A stretch of DNA of 64,000 nt from Papio anubis (taxonomy: Eukaryota; Chordata; Mammalia; Primates; Cercopithecidae). This document shows, piece after piece, positions 10,320 to 20,506 of this stretch. The DNA is taken from NCBI RefSeq assembly GCF_008728515.1, contig NC_044991.1, positions 38,892,968-38,956,967 on the forward strand. The letters are read 5' to 3'. Position 1 is the stretch's first letter. Each line of letters starts with the position of its first letter. Position numbers and translations under genes: made by a program. Below the pieces are notes generated by a model. That model saw only the letters and a list, made by a program, of their open reading frames with translations, was not told the origin of the DNA and did not search any database.

Positions 10320-10460
10320 AATTTTTGGTTGTTTTCTCTCTTCTCCAATAGACTGGGGGAGGGAGGTTAAGGTTGTAGGATATTTATTCTTCTCTGTAGC
10401 CCTGGTATCTAACAAAATGTCTGGCACACAAATCACTTAATAAGTGTTGGTTGAGGCAAT
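10320..10460 (+). repeat. L2 LINE extreme 3' end
   Basis: 'agccctggtatctaacaaaatgtctggcac', 'cacttaataagtgttggttga' is the L2 3' terminus in forward orientation. Confidence 0.5.
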
Positions 10461-10779
10461 TAACACATCTGTCATAACTAAAAGGCCACTGAACAAAATT
10501 ATCCACAAAAGAATCTGTGTGAAAGTACATAAATGCATAACTTAATTTTCTAAATATTTAGTCTTTGGAAATGTTTTGGAGACATTCAATGCATGCTTAC
10601 ATTCAACAAGGTCAAGTAAACCTCAGGCAGGCATGGGAGAAGGCATCTGGCAACAGGAGGTGCTGGGTGTTCCAGGGACCCAGTCTGTTCTAAGATCATC
10701 TTTTGAATTTTTGTCTGGTTCTAAAGACCATATCTTAATAACACTGGAAAATTTATTAAATCAATACTGTGCCAAAACA
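10461..10779. other. single-copy DNA
   Basis: Nothing recognised. Confidence 0.4.
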
Positions 10780-10900
10780 CCACTACTTTCAGCCCTTACC
10801 ATCTGCTGGATACCATACTCAACACTAGTTAAAGGTACACAGCCCTTATCACTGGGGAGTTAACAGTTGAGGTTAGCTTGGGAGCAGGGGGACTCTCTTT
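10780..10900 (-). repeat. possible L2 fragment
   Basis: 'ctgctggataccatactcaacactagttaaaggtacacagc' parallels the reverse L2 3' region ('tgtgccaggcactgttctaggcactggggatacagc'). Short and diverged. Confidence 0.35.
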
Positions 10901-10934
10901 GAAATCATCCTAATACCTTAAGTACTCTGAATTT

Positions 10935-11150
10935 AAGAATGGAAATAACCTTTATCAAGTATTACAAATATATTTATTACTTTTTCATTGCTTCTATATG
11001 ATAGGAAGCATTATCCCAATTTACAGAATGTACAGATAGGTAAGCTGAGGCCCAAAGAGGGCAAGTAACCAGCCCAAGTTTCAGACATTAGCGGAAGAGC
11101 TGAGATCAAACTAGGGTCCAACTTTCTAATATGTTAATTCCACTGTCCTA
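10935..11150 (-). repeat. MIR SINE
   Basis: 'attatcccaatttacagaatg', 'taagctgaggcccaaagagggcaagtaacc' and 'agagctgagatcaaactagggtcc' are the reverse MIR core. Confidence 0.65.
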
Positions 11151-11419
11151 GAAAGAACAAACTACCCCGTTTTTTCTTAGTTTTTAAGGGCATAAGTCCT
11201 TCCCTTCAAAAACCAGAAACATTCAGATTCAAATGGATTGATGTGTGAATGAAAACAAGGTCATGAGAAGCATCTCTGTGAAGGAAGATGCAACCACAAG
11301 TCATGGAAACAGATGGCCTAGAGGGATCATCAAACTGTCAATCAAAATGGTATTGCCAATCAAATTTGCTAAGAAAAGCTGGATCAGCCAAATGCTTATG
11401 TGGTAACATTTGCATTTTG
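11151..11419. other. single-copy DNA
   Basis: Nothing recognised. Confidence 0.4.
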
Positions 11420-11640
11420 CAAAAGCCTGAAGGCCTGGATTTGAATCCCTCCTTTACCACTCATAAGTTCTGTGGCTTTGGGAAAATTCTTTAACCTCTT
11501 TGAGTCTTAATTGTTAATGTGCAAAATGGGAGAATGAAAACAAGACTCATTTATATGGTTATTATGAGGATTGATGGTGATGATGCTTATGAAATGTGCA
11601 ATATCTAAAATTGGGCAAGTACCTATCAAATGATAGCTCT
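11420..11640 (+). repeat. MIR SINE
   Basis: 'ggcctggatttgaatccctcctttaccactcataag', 'ttctttaacctctttgagtc', 'gcaaaatgggagaatg' and 'ggttattatgaggattgatgg' give a nearly complete forward MIR. Confidence 0.7.
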
Positions 11641-11839
11641 GTTTGTTTCTAATTTATTAAATAATGGAGAGGGAGAAATATGGATAGGGGTGTTTCCCAA
11701 GACATCAATACCAGGCCCACAGTCCTGGGGCCCTACTTCTTTTGTACTAAGCACCTGCATCTCTTTACCTGAAGGCTTTCTCCAGAGCTGAGAAAGGATC
11801 TCCTGCCCAGGCACTGCAGGCTGGATATGCTGGAGAATT

Positions 11840-12145
11840 AATACCACTCTTTCTCTCAGGAGAAGCTGTCAACCAAAGTCTGATGAAAGGCGGGTGTATA
11901 AATACCCCAGCTCCCTCACTATCTGAATGAGATAACGTTGAGGTGTGTTCTACACTGTTAAGAGTTCCCAGCAAAATTAAGCTCTGGTTGCTCACAGTGG
12001 TAACATGCCTTTGATTGGTTGTCTATCTGTCATTGTCTCGCTGTCTCACTTCCCAACTCCCATACTTGGGATTATCTCAGAAACAAACAACTTGTACTTG
12101 TGTCTGTTTCTGGGACTACTTCTGGAAAACCCACATTTAGAAAAG
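11840..12145 (+). repeat. dispersed LTR-like repeat, copy 3 of 4
   Basis: Contains a TATA-like 'tgtataaataccccagctccctcac' at 11893-11917, then 'aaaattaagctctggttgctcacagtgg' and ends with 'cttgggattatctcagaaac', 'acttgtacttgtgtctgtttctgggac', the forward-strand counterpart of the anchors at 3655 and 6437. The TATA plus terminal conservation suggests a retroviral LTR. Family name not recalled. Confidence 0.5.
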
Positions 12146-14546
12146 GAGAGTTAGGAATTTTGCACTTTTCCCTCTCTCTATTTCAACAAAGATTTGTTTT
12201 TCCAGAAAAGAACTTAAACACATTTGGATGAATTTTTCCCTAAATCATGGCAATAGTCTGTATGGACAATTTGTGGTGGAGTTGCAATCTAGATAGCATT
12301 ATGGAACTGCTCACTCCTGAATGCAGGTTGGGGAACTGCCTTTGCTCCTTGTTCATGATGCTGAAGTTGATCCAACATCATGAGAAGCCCCTTGGTTCCC
12401 ACTTAAGAGCTCTTTTTCTCATGTCCATATTGGCAGAAGATTTTAAACAATCAGCCCACAAACTTTTCTCCTGGAAGAGAACAGACATTCTTTTGGAACT
12501 AAAGAACTCCAATCATTAGACTATTGGCCTAGCAGAGCACTGAAATGTAATTTGACAAACTAGAAACATATTTCTTTATCAATAATAAAAAACCATGGCA
12601 TCAGTGCTGCTCATGTCTTTCAGCCAGGAGCTACTGTAGAAAATACAGCAATCTCATGAATAATGTAGTTTTCTCAGGCCACAAACATGGCAGCAGATAG
12701 GAGGTCTGTTTGCAAGGGCAAGAGCCTACAGCATGCATTTGTTGCTCACATGTGATTATCAAGGCTGTGTCACTAATGAATTCTCATTAAAGAAAGTGAA
12801 ATATTTATGGTAAATTCCCTGTGGTGTTCAGAACTTGATGCTCTTCTTGGACTCCTTTGTTTCTCAAAGTGTCCCTTGGTGCCAACGTCAGAGACAGAAT
12901 GTTTGAATGGATGACCTAGGGTCTGACCCAAGTGATGCATCTCTCATGTTCTTATATCTGCTGTTGATCCAGACAAACAGGCTGATGCACACAGGAACCC
13001 ACTAAGCAGTTCCTCAAGAGGACCCATGGAGGTACAAGGAATGCCCATTCTTGTTCAATGCCCTCAGAAAGGATGAGATTGCATGAAAAACATTTCTAGA
13101 AAAAAATGCACTTGAAGTAGTGCTTTTGGAATGTAGTAATTCCCTATAGGAATCTACATGGAAAGTTTTTAATCTTTAAGCATTTATTTTATAGAAGGTG
13201 AAGTGTGCATGCTAAACGGCTGGAGGTTTCAAAACCAGTGACATTTTTTAATGTTAACTCGTCAAATTTCAGAGCTGGAAATAACCTTTATGGTTCTGTT
13301 GGTCTATAGATGGGAGGATAATAACAGAATTTCACGAAAAGCACAAAAGTTTCCCTCTGCTTCCCCTCTTAAAAACTGCTCTTTTTCTTTCCTCCTGGTG
13401 TTGTTATTCCACGACTGCCAAGTTTAAGGATAGAAGATTGGTCTCATTCATGTTCATTGCTTGACTGCTAATGATTGCCTGATAGGCTGAGTCTTGGATG
13501 GGACTCAGTGTGCCAGAGCATCTCCATCTATTAGCAATGTCTACGATGGTTAGGGGAATGGGAACAGGGACACATGTGCTCCTTATCTCCCTATACTGAA
13601 GCTTTGCTAACCAGGTCCTAAAACGAAAGAATAACTGGCACTCCTCGGTCCTGGTAATAGTGATTCCTGACATTATTTTGTTTGATCTGCACCTATTTTA
13701 GAACATAATCCATTTAAAAGGGGGAGAATTACTACTAATCCATCTGCTTGAATGTATTTGGTATCTTCAGGGAATTTATTGAGACATCTTTAATCTTTAG
13801 CTCGAATTCTAGTTTATGATAATGAAATAAATATCTAAGAATATGCATAGCCGTTGTAGGAAGACGTAAATACGCAGACAAAATATTGATTAGCTCAGCT
13901 GGAAAAAATACAAGCTGTGTTTACTGCTCAGTTTTGGTCTCGGCCACCTCTGGCTCCTCCTTAAGGGGAAAATATAGATGTTAACTGCAGGAAATCATTT
14001 TTCCTTTTATGTTACCATATATTCAATATTTTTTGACCACTTACCTATAATTTTAGGTCAAAGCACTAAAGAATCTGCAAATTACACCTGAAACTCTTTT
14101 AAGGATAGATTTGAACTCGATAATGTTTTGTTAGATCGCTAAGTTTGTGCATCCAAAGTTTAGATTCCAAATATCAAGGCTCCAACTCTTGGACAACATC
14201 TGCCTCTGAATATGAATAGAAATTAAGAAAAGAGCATAATTAATTCAAACCAAAAAAGTAATTCAGTTGTTCACTTTTCTCCATTTCCTTGAACTGTCAC
14301 AGGGCTCTGGTGATGGCACATTATAGCTCTGAATGAAACATACTAAGTGCCTTTTGCTTCAACAATGCGCTTTGGTGTCCAGCTAGGATTTTGGGTTACA
14401 GATCAAGAACAGGAACTGATGACATGAGAGGTATCTTAGGAAGGGCACTGTGCTGCCTTGTAGATAGCAGAAGAAGATCCGTCAGAGTTTAGAGCAAGCA
14501 AGATCAAAGCAAGAGAATTTAGAATCTACTTGATGTGTATCTAGTA
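12146..14546. other. 2.4 kb single-copy DNA
   Basis: AT-rich and largely free of recognisable repeats. A faint MIR-like phrase is at 13267-13320 ('cagagctggaaataacctttatgg'). A reverse frame of 89 codons at 13404-13673 resembles no domain. The absence of repeats over this length, in a window otherwise rich in them, makes it a reasonable place to look for conserved non-coding sequence. Confidence 0.45.
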
Positions 14547-14834
14547 TTTTTTTCTTTTTTCTGAGACAGGGTATCACTCTGTTGCCAAGGCTGGAGAGCA
14601 GCAGCTCTATCATGGCTCACTGCAGCCTCCAACTCCTGGGCTTAAGCAATCCTCCCACCTTAGCCTCCCAACAGGTATGCATTAACATGCCCAGCTATTT
14701 TTCTTTTTCTTTTTGGTAGAGACAGGGTCTTGCTACATCATGTAAGTTGGTCTCAAACTCCTAGCCTCAAGCTATCCTCCCACCTCGGCCTCCCAAAGTG
14801 CTGAGATTACAAGCATAAGCCACTGCACCCGGTC
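14547..14834 (-). mobile_element. AluJ-type SINE, full length
   Basis: The T-run is at the left, then 'gagacagggtatcactctgttgccaaggctgg', the left-arm B-box region, a linker, the right arm and terminal 'cactgcacccggtc'. The high divergence with 'aactcctgggcttaagcaatcctcccacc' is typical of AluJ, a 7SL-derived SINE moved by L1. Confidence 0.95.
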
Positions 14835-17634
14835 TTCTAAACATATTTTTATTATATAGTTGACTTCATGGATGATGGCTGAGGAGATTCTGGATTCTGT
14901 CATCTTCCTCTGAAAAGTGTTGAGTTTTGTTCTAATAGGAAGTTGAATTATTGGAGGATTGTAATTACTAGCCACAAAACCAGAGGTAGTTTTAGATTTT
15001 AAGCTTTGATTGAATTACTGGCGGGTCATCATCTGTGGTAATTTTAGGCCTGTTTTAAGTGTGCCCTTCGTCCCGAGATGTGGTCCGTATAGGCTTTCAA
15101 TGGAACATCTGAACTGTTTATCAAGCCCCTTTAACTTTAGAGGCTTGCACTTCTCAGTTTGTCTCCCCAGTGCCAGGCAGCAGCTGACATATCTGCTTTA
15201 AGCCTTTCAGCTGTTGTTTTCCCTGGGCCGCGTGGAGTCATCTCCAAGCATGTGAGGGTCAGCGGTCAGTCATGGACCTGAGGGAAATTTATATGTCTAC
15301 TATAGGGCTCTCCCTCTTTGACTCCTTTCTTTCTGAGATTTCCCCCAATTTTCAGCTGCTCTGGGATCCAAGCTCTAGTCTCTGATGCCTCAACTGAATA
15401 AGACTGCTGCTTTCTGCCTGAGTTCTATCTCTCATATGCTGCACACCTGGGGGAGGTTTCAGAGGAGAAAAGCTAACTGCTACAGCCCTTTGTCAGTGCA
15501 GTTTTCTTCTGAGGTTCATATCCCCTCCAGTCTCTACTTGCTTTCTTCACTTTCCTCTGGAATATATTCTACATCATAAGCGGCTGCAAATCAAATTCAC
15601 ATTAAAGATTCCCCAAACTCGCCCTTAGCCACATTAAGTCCTCCATGGAACTTATGCTGCCTGGAGTCACGGTGTGGCCTGGTGGTAAATAACAGCCTAG
15701 GGAAAGTAAAGGTCGTTGGGATGGGCTGACAAGCTAGGATGGAAGGCCTGGGAGGTGACCTAATTGCATGCCAACTTACATGGATAAACCCAAAATCAGA
15801 CAGAAAGAGCAATCAGAACAGTAGGAGATTACAGCAAGAGACGCTGCAGCCTTCCAAAGCTCTCAACTATAAATATTTCAAGGCCAAGTCATCCCAAACA
15901 AGCATCTGTGGCGGTTCTAATGTCTCTGACAGGTGATGCCCCAAGGCTCAGAGGCAAGAACGTGTGTTCGAGGCAAAATGATATTGGAAACCAGTTACAG
16001 CCAAGAAGGTGAAATTGTGTTCTACTTTCCTTTAGAATCTATGGGATCTCTTAGATGTTTCCTGTAAGTGTCAGATTGATGTCCCATGTGAAGTTGCCAA
16101 ATTGAAATTCATGGCAGCAGCAAGGTAGGTGTTTAATAAATGCTTTTCGAGTATAGAGAAACTTGTGAAGCTTTATGAAGAGGAAAGAAAAGTGGGCAGA
16201 AAATAAAACTTTTGACCAAGTCTGGCCATTACATAAAGTACCTGAGTATCAACATTTACTTTCTCTATGGAAGAAAGTGAAAATTTGGCTTAGTTGTTGA
16301 GTTAGCTAAGACCAAAATGATAAATACTATAATTTATGTTCCCAGCAAGGAGGAAAAGTGGACATGAAGTAGGAGGAAAAGGTTTCACTTTGTTTTTAGG
16401 TTAGAATGCCATCATATCACCCATCGTAAGTCAATTACTCCTTGTTCCCCCTCGGAACCTAGTTTGTGTCATCGGCACAAAGATTGTCATCTTTGTCTTT
16501 CCATGTACTTATATATGATTGCAGGGTTGGTTGGAGTTGAAAACAGATGAAAAGAGATCCATAAAATACAATTATTACAAGACAAAATAATGCAAGAGGT
16601 AGTGGTAGCAACATCCACTCTGTGATGTAATAACCTTGGTCATGATGTCACAGAGGCCTCATGCAAACGTATACATTTACAGTCGTGAGCTAGGACAAAT
16701 TTCAGGCCCACCTGAGTCAAAGGCTGATCAAAGATACCCACTCTCCAACCTTCCCAGCTGAGGAGTGGTTTACCAGGTACTTGAAGAAGCTGCGTTGCAC
16801 CTCACCGGGCTGTTTGAGTTCTTGTAACGATGTTTGAGTTCATGTAGTGGGTGGGGTAAAATAACTTAGCAGAATTTTCAAGGATGGAAATGAATTTAAT
16901 ATCATTACTTCCTTTGATCTTTTCTCCTGTATTATATAACTTTGAATTTCAGGGCATTTCATATAGATTTATGGAGGAAAAGTTATTAAAATAAATTCTT
17001 TTAGAAAACAACCCTTTCAATGTTTGAGACAATTTTTTATCCAAATAATATTGTATTCGATGAGAGACTCTAATATTTAACTTTTCTTGCCTAGCTCACA
17101 TAAATATGATCAGACTGTCAATCCTAACTCATAAAATCTCTGATCTCCTAGGTAACGCTAAGATGAGGAGAGAAGCAAAAGAGCTGCTTTTGAATCTGAA
17201 GATGGAAGCGGCAAATCCCATGGGGATCCTGAATGAGGAGAGGAGGCCCGGCCTAATAGCTTCCAAAGGGGCGGCTGAGTATCCACAGCTGGGAGACTGG
17301 TGAGAGCGGCATTTCCTTCCACCGAGTCTATGACACAGAAGCAAATCGAGTGACTTATTCTCAACAATTTCAGGTAAATGGTTCTTTCCAAGGATACAGG
17401 TTCCTTTGAGAAAGATTCAAAGACCAAAGTGACTCTGATCCCACTTGCATCATGTAATGAGCTTTTCAGGGACACAGGTGTTCACCACACATTTCCCCGT
17501 CAATATAACTCAAGGGTTCAGGGCAGAGTTGCTACATCCACCATGTCGTTTTTCAGCTGGCGGAGGGTAACAGGGACTATTCAGCACAGTCTTGATCTCA
17601 GGAGTTTACAGCCCAGCTGGGAAGCCAGCTTCTA
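14835..17634. other. 2.8 kb single-copy DNA
   Basis: No repeat recognised over most of its length. A CTATAAATA MEF2-like site is at about 15867. A segment at 17140-17375 sits between 'ctcctaggtaacg' and 'atttcaggtaaatgg', which contain AG and GT dinucleotides in splice-like context, but no coding signature supports an exon. A short tail like MIR/L2 ('gtgtttaataaatgc') is at 16130. Confidence 0.4.
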
Positions 17635-17650
17635 GCACACACACACACAA
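17635..17650. repeat. (CA)n microsatellite
   Basis: Eight CA units followed by an A-rich edge. Confidence 0.8.
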
Positions 17651-17699
17651 ATGCACAAACTGGAGGATGACTGAAGAAATCAAGCTATATCCCTAAACA

Positions 17700-17822
17700 T
17701 TTATGTATGTATGCATACATCCATGTGTATACATGTACGTAAATATGGGTATGCATGCATCTATGTGTGTGTGTGCATATGTACAAACATATGCATATGT
17801 AAGCATATAGGTGTGTATGTGT
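17700..17822. repeat. alternating purine-pyrimidine low-complexity tract
   Basis: Built from TATG, TGTG, CATA and GCAT words, with a perfect 14-bp palindrome ATGTATGCATACAT at 17707-17720. It directly abuts the MaLR LTR. Confidence 0.75.
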
Positions 17823-18285
17823 AATGGACTGAATGCCCTCCTCCCCAAATTCATATGTTGAAATCCTAATCCCCAGTGCGATGGGGTCTTTGGGAGGGTG
17901 GAGCCCTCACCAATAAGATTAGTATCCTTATAAAAGTCATGAAAAATTAGCTTGGCATAGTGGTACGCAACTGTATTCCCAGCTGCTCAGGAGGCTAAGG
18001 TGGGAGGATAGAACCACTGCACTCCAGCCTGGGTGATGAAGCGAGACCTTTTCTCTAGAAGAGTCATGAGAGAGTTTGTTTCCGCTCTCTGCTCTCTGTC
18101 ACGTGAGAATACAAGCAGAAGTCAGAGGTCCGTCACCCAGAAGAAGGCTCTTGCTAGAACTTAACCATGCCGCCACCCAGTTCGCAGACTCCCAGCTTCC
18201 AGAACTGTGTGAAATAAATTCCCGTGTTTATAAACCACCCAGTATGGTATTTTCTTAAAGCTGCCAGAACTAAGATAGTATGTAT
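17823..18285 (+). mobile_element. MaLR LTR (MLT1/MST type), split by an Alu fragment
   Basis: 'aatggactgaatgccctcctccccaaattcatatgttgaaatcctaatcccc', 'gggagggtggagccctcacc' and 'agtatccttataaaag' lie left of the insertion. 'tgtttccgctctctgctctctgtcacgtgag' and the polyadenylation-signal end 'gaactgtgtgaaataaattcccgtgtttataaaccacccag' lie right of it. Same LTR type as 6809-7186, opposite orientation. Confidence 0.8.
17943..18061 (+). mobile_element. Alu fragment nested in the LTR
   Basis: 'aaaattagcttggcatagtgg', 'cccagctgctcaggaggctaaggtgggaggat', 'accactgcactccagcctgggtgatgaagcgagacc' is Alu right-arm-like text with an internal deletion. The 8-bp AGTCATGA flanks both sides (17935-17942 and 18062-18069), consistent with a target duplication. 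Confidence 0.85.
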
Positions 18286-18316
18286 GTATATGTATCTGCA
18301 TAATAACCATTCTAAG

Positions 18317-18730
18317 CATAGTGGCTTAAGACAACTGTAACATTTTATTGTTATGTCTCACATTTTTAAGGGCTGACCGGCCTCAGGTAGGTGGTCCTTA
18401 CAATTGCAATCATATGCTGGCTGGACCTGGAAACATGAAGGCTCAAACACTCACTGCCTGTCTGGCCTCTGGGCTAGGGGAACTCAAACACCTGGGAGCT
18501 GGAACAGCTGGGGCTCCCTGGCCTCTCCAAGTCTGTGTTCTTGCCATGTGGTCTTCTCAGCTTGGAGACTTCTCACATAGTGGCTCAGAGCTGCACGTGC
18601 ACATGTCAAGAGAGTGCCAGGAGGAAATCATACAGCCTTTTATGATCTGGCATAGGAAGTCACGCAGAACATTTCCACTGCCTTCTGCTGGTCATGGCGG
18701 TTACAAAGACCTAACCATTCTTAAAAGGAG
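18317..18730 (-). mobile_element. MLT1 LTR, reverse
   Basis: 'gtggcttaagacaactgtaacattttattgttatgtctcac' is the reverse-strand 3' end of MLT1, followed by 'cttttatgatctggcataggaagtcac' and 'ctgccttctgctggtca'. A 185-codon forward frame at 18348-18905 lies over it and is not coding by this account. Confidence 0.65.
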
Positions 18731-18899
18731 GGGAAGTGGACCCTATCTCTTCATTTTTGGTGGGGGAGGACAAGATTCTAGAAGAGTATGTTGTCTTGGA
18801 GTTCTTGCTATGGTCATTTGGGAAGATGCAATCTGCCACTATTTCTTTCTACCTGAACTGATAGCCATAGCTATAACCATATTGATAACAATTGATAGC

Positions 18900-19035
18900 T
18901 ATTAATATGGATCAGACAGTGAGTGGGGAGTGGGAAGTGAGGTCACGAAGGAAGGTGTCAGTGTGAGCCAGCACAGTGAATAAAGGCTGCATGGGGCAAG
19001 TCAGGCTTGAGTGGAGCCTTAGAGAAGGACTGCAG
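18900..19035 (-). repeat. possible L2 fragment
   Basis: 'gtgaataaaggctgcatggggcaagtcaggc', 'gagccttagagaaggactgcagg' is reminiscent of reverse-strand L2 but is short. Confidence 0.3.
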
Positions 19036-19132
19036 GAAGCAGTCTAGGTGGACAGGGAAGCAGAGACAAGGTGTGGGGGTGGGGGAGGAGCAGAGCCATC
19101 CAGAGTTTGAACGAGGTGGTGGCTCTTTAATG

Positions 19133-19658
19133 CTGCGGTCCCCAACCTTTTTGGCATGGGGACCCATTTTGTGGAAGACAATTTTTCCATGGACTGGTGG
19201 GAAGGGAGGGGGTTGGGGATGATTCAAGCACTTAAATTTATTGTGTACTTAATTTCTATTATTATTACATTGTACTACGTAATGAAATAATTATGCAACT
19301 CACCTCCATGTAGAATCAGTGGGAGCCCTGAGCTGGTTTTCCTGCAACTAGACTGTCCCATCTAGGGGTGATGGGAGACAGTGACAGATCGTCAGGCATT
19401 AGAATTTCATGAGGAGTGTGCAAGCTAGATCCCTTGCATGTGCAGTTCACAATAGGGTTCATGCTCCTATGAGACTCTAATGCCACCACTGATCTGACAG
19501 GAGGCACAGCTCAGGTGATAATGTGAGCCATGGGGAGCGGTTGTAAATACAGATGAAGCTTTGCTCACTCGTCCACCACTCACCTCCTGCTGTGCGGCCC
19601 AGTTCCTAACAGGCTAAGGATTGGTACTGGTCCATGGCCTGGGGAATGGGGACCTCTG
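19133..19658 (+). mobile_element. MER1A, hAT-Charlie MITE, complete with target duplication
   Basis: Begins 'ctgcggtccccaacctttttggcatggggaccc' and ends 'atggggacctctg'. The interior has 'ttattattacattgtac', 'gaatcagtgggagccctgagc', 'ggaggcacagctcagg' and 'cacctcctgctgtgcggcccagttcctaacagg'. The length of 526 bp fits MER1A. CTTTAATG occurs exactly at both sides (19125-19132 and 19659-19666), the 8-bp duplication made by hAT transposases. It is non-autonomous and has no coding capacity. Confidence 0.92.
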
Positions 19659-19729
19659 CTTTAATGCATTTCTGCCTGAACAAACAGCCAAGGTCTCCAG
19701 CAGAAACAGTAGCATCTCTTAATATGTTA

Positions 19730-19895
19730 ATAGCGTTGTTCCCATTGCATGCTCTTTCCTGATCCTCATGAGAACTCGAGAGCTCTGCGTTTCACAGAGT
19801 GGGAAACTGAGGCCCAGTTCACAAAGTAAGGAGATCCACTTGATCTTCTGAGGCAAGTGTCCTTTCTTCTACACCACAGCAGCCTCTTCAGAATC
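19730..19895 (-). repeat. MIR SINE
   Basis: 'tgatcctcatgagaactcgag', 'cacagagtgggaaactgaggcccag', 'cctttcttctacaccacagcagcctc' is reverse MIR. Confidence 0.65.
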
Positions 19896-20459
19896 AACAT
19901 TAGACATGGTTTAGCTCACATTTCTCCCCAGGCTCAAAGGGGAAAAAATGTGCCTATGCAAACCCTAACTTTGTTTTTATCCAAAAGAAATGACTGCACC
20001 TTGCAAGCATCTGCAAGACCATGTGGAATTGCATTAAATTTCACAGTACATTAGAACCCAAAATGGGACCCAAGACTAAACTTGGCCAACTTCCTAATTA
20101 GCCTTTTACTAAGCCTCGGGCTGGAGAAACACGACCCTGGAGGATGTAGCGTCTGGGATTCTGCTCCTCACTGCAGGCCTTGTGGTAAGTATCTTTCTCC
20201 AGCTAGAGCTTCCTATTCAGATGAAATGGTCCTAGCCCCTTCTACCCAAAAAGGGACTGGTTTGGAGTTCTTGCCTTATTTAAGTGCCGGAAATGTCTAC
20301 TTGTGTCCCAACATTTGTCATGGGCTAAGAATGAGCTAGGAGCTGACTCAGATTCTCCTGTTGCCTGAGATACATCCTGATGGAAAGCATGTTGGCACCT
20401 TTTGTAGGAACTCTTTCTATGCCCCAGGGCCCCTTTTCCACATGTGTACATTTTAAGGC
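19896..20459. other. single-copy DNA
   Basis: No repeat recognised. A strong splice-donor-like GGTAAGTAT occurs at 20184-20192, 8 bp after an acceptor-like 'ctcctcactgcag'. Confidence 0.4.
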
Positions 20460-20506
20460 CATGGGGTAAATGACCGTACCCCATGGGGTAAATGGCTGGT
20501 ACCCCT
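20460..20506. repeat. local tandem duplication, about 23 bp x 2
   Basis: The unit beginning 'catggggtaaatg' is repeated immediately with a few differences and the same 'gta/gtacccc' ending. No known family. Confidence 0.8.

Noticed and set aside
17140..17375. Possible exon between an AG-like and a GT-like boundary
   Set aside because: No polypyrimidine tract of quality, no domain, and frames on the opposite strand are equally long.
18348..18905. 185-codon forward open frame
   Set aside because: It overlies a reverse-orientation MLT1 LTR; the LTR consensus explains the sequence and no domain is present.
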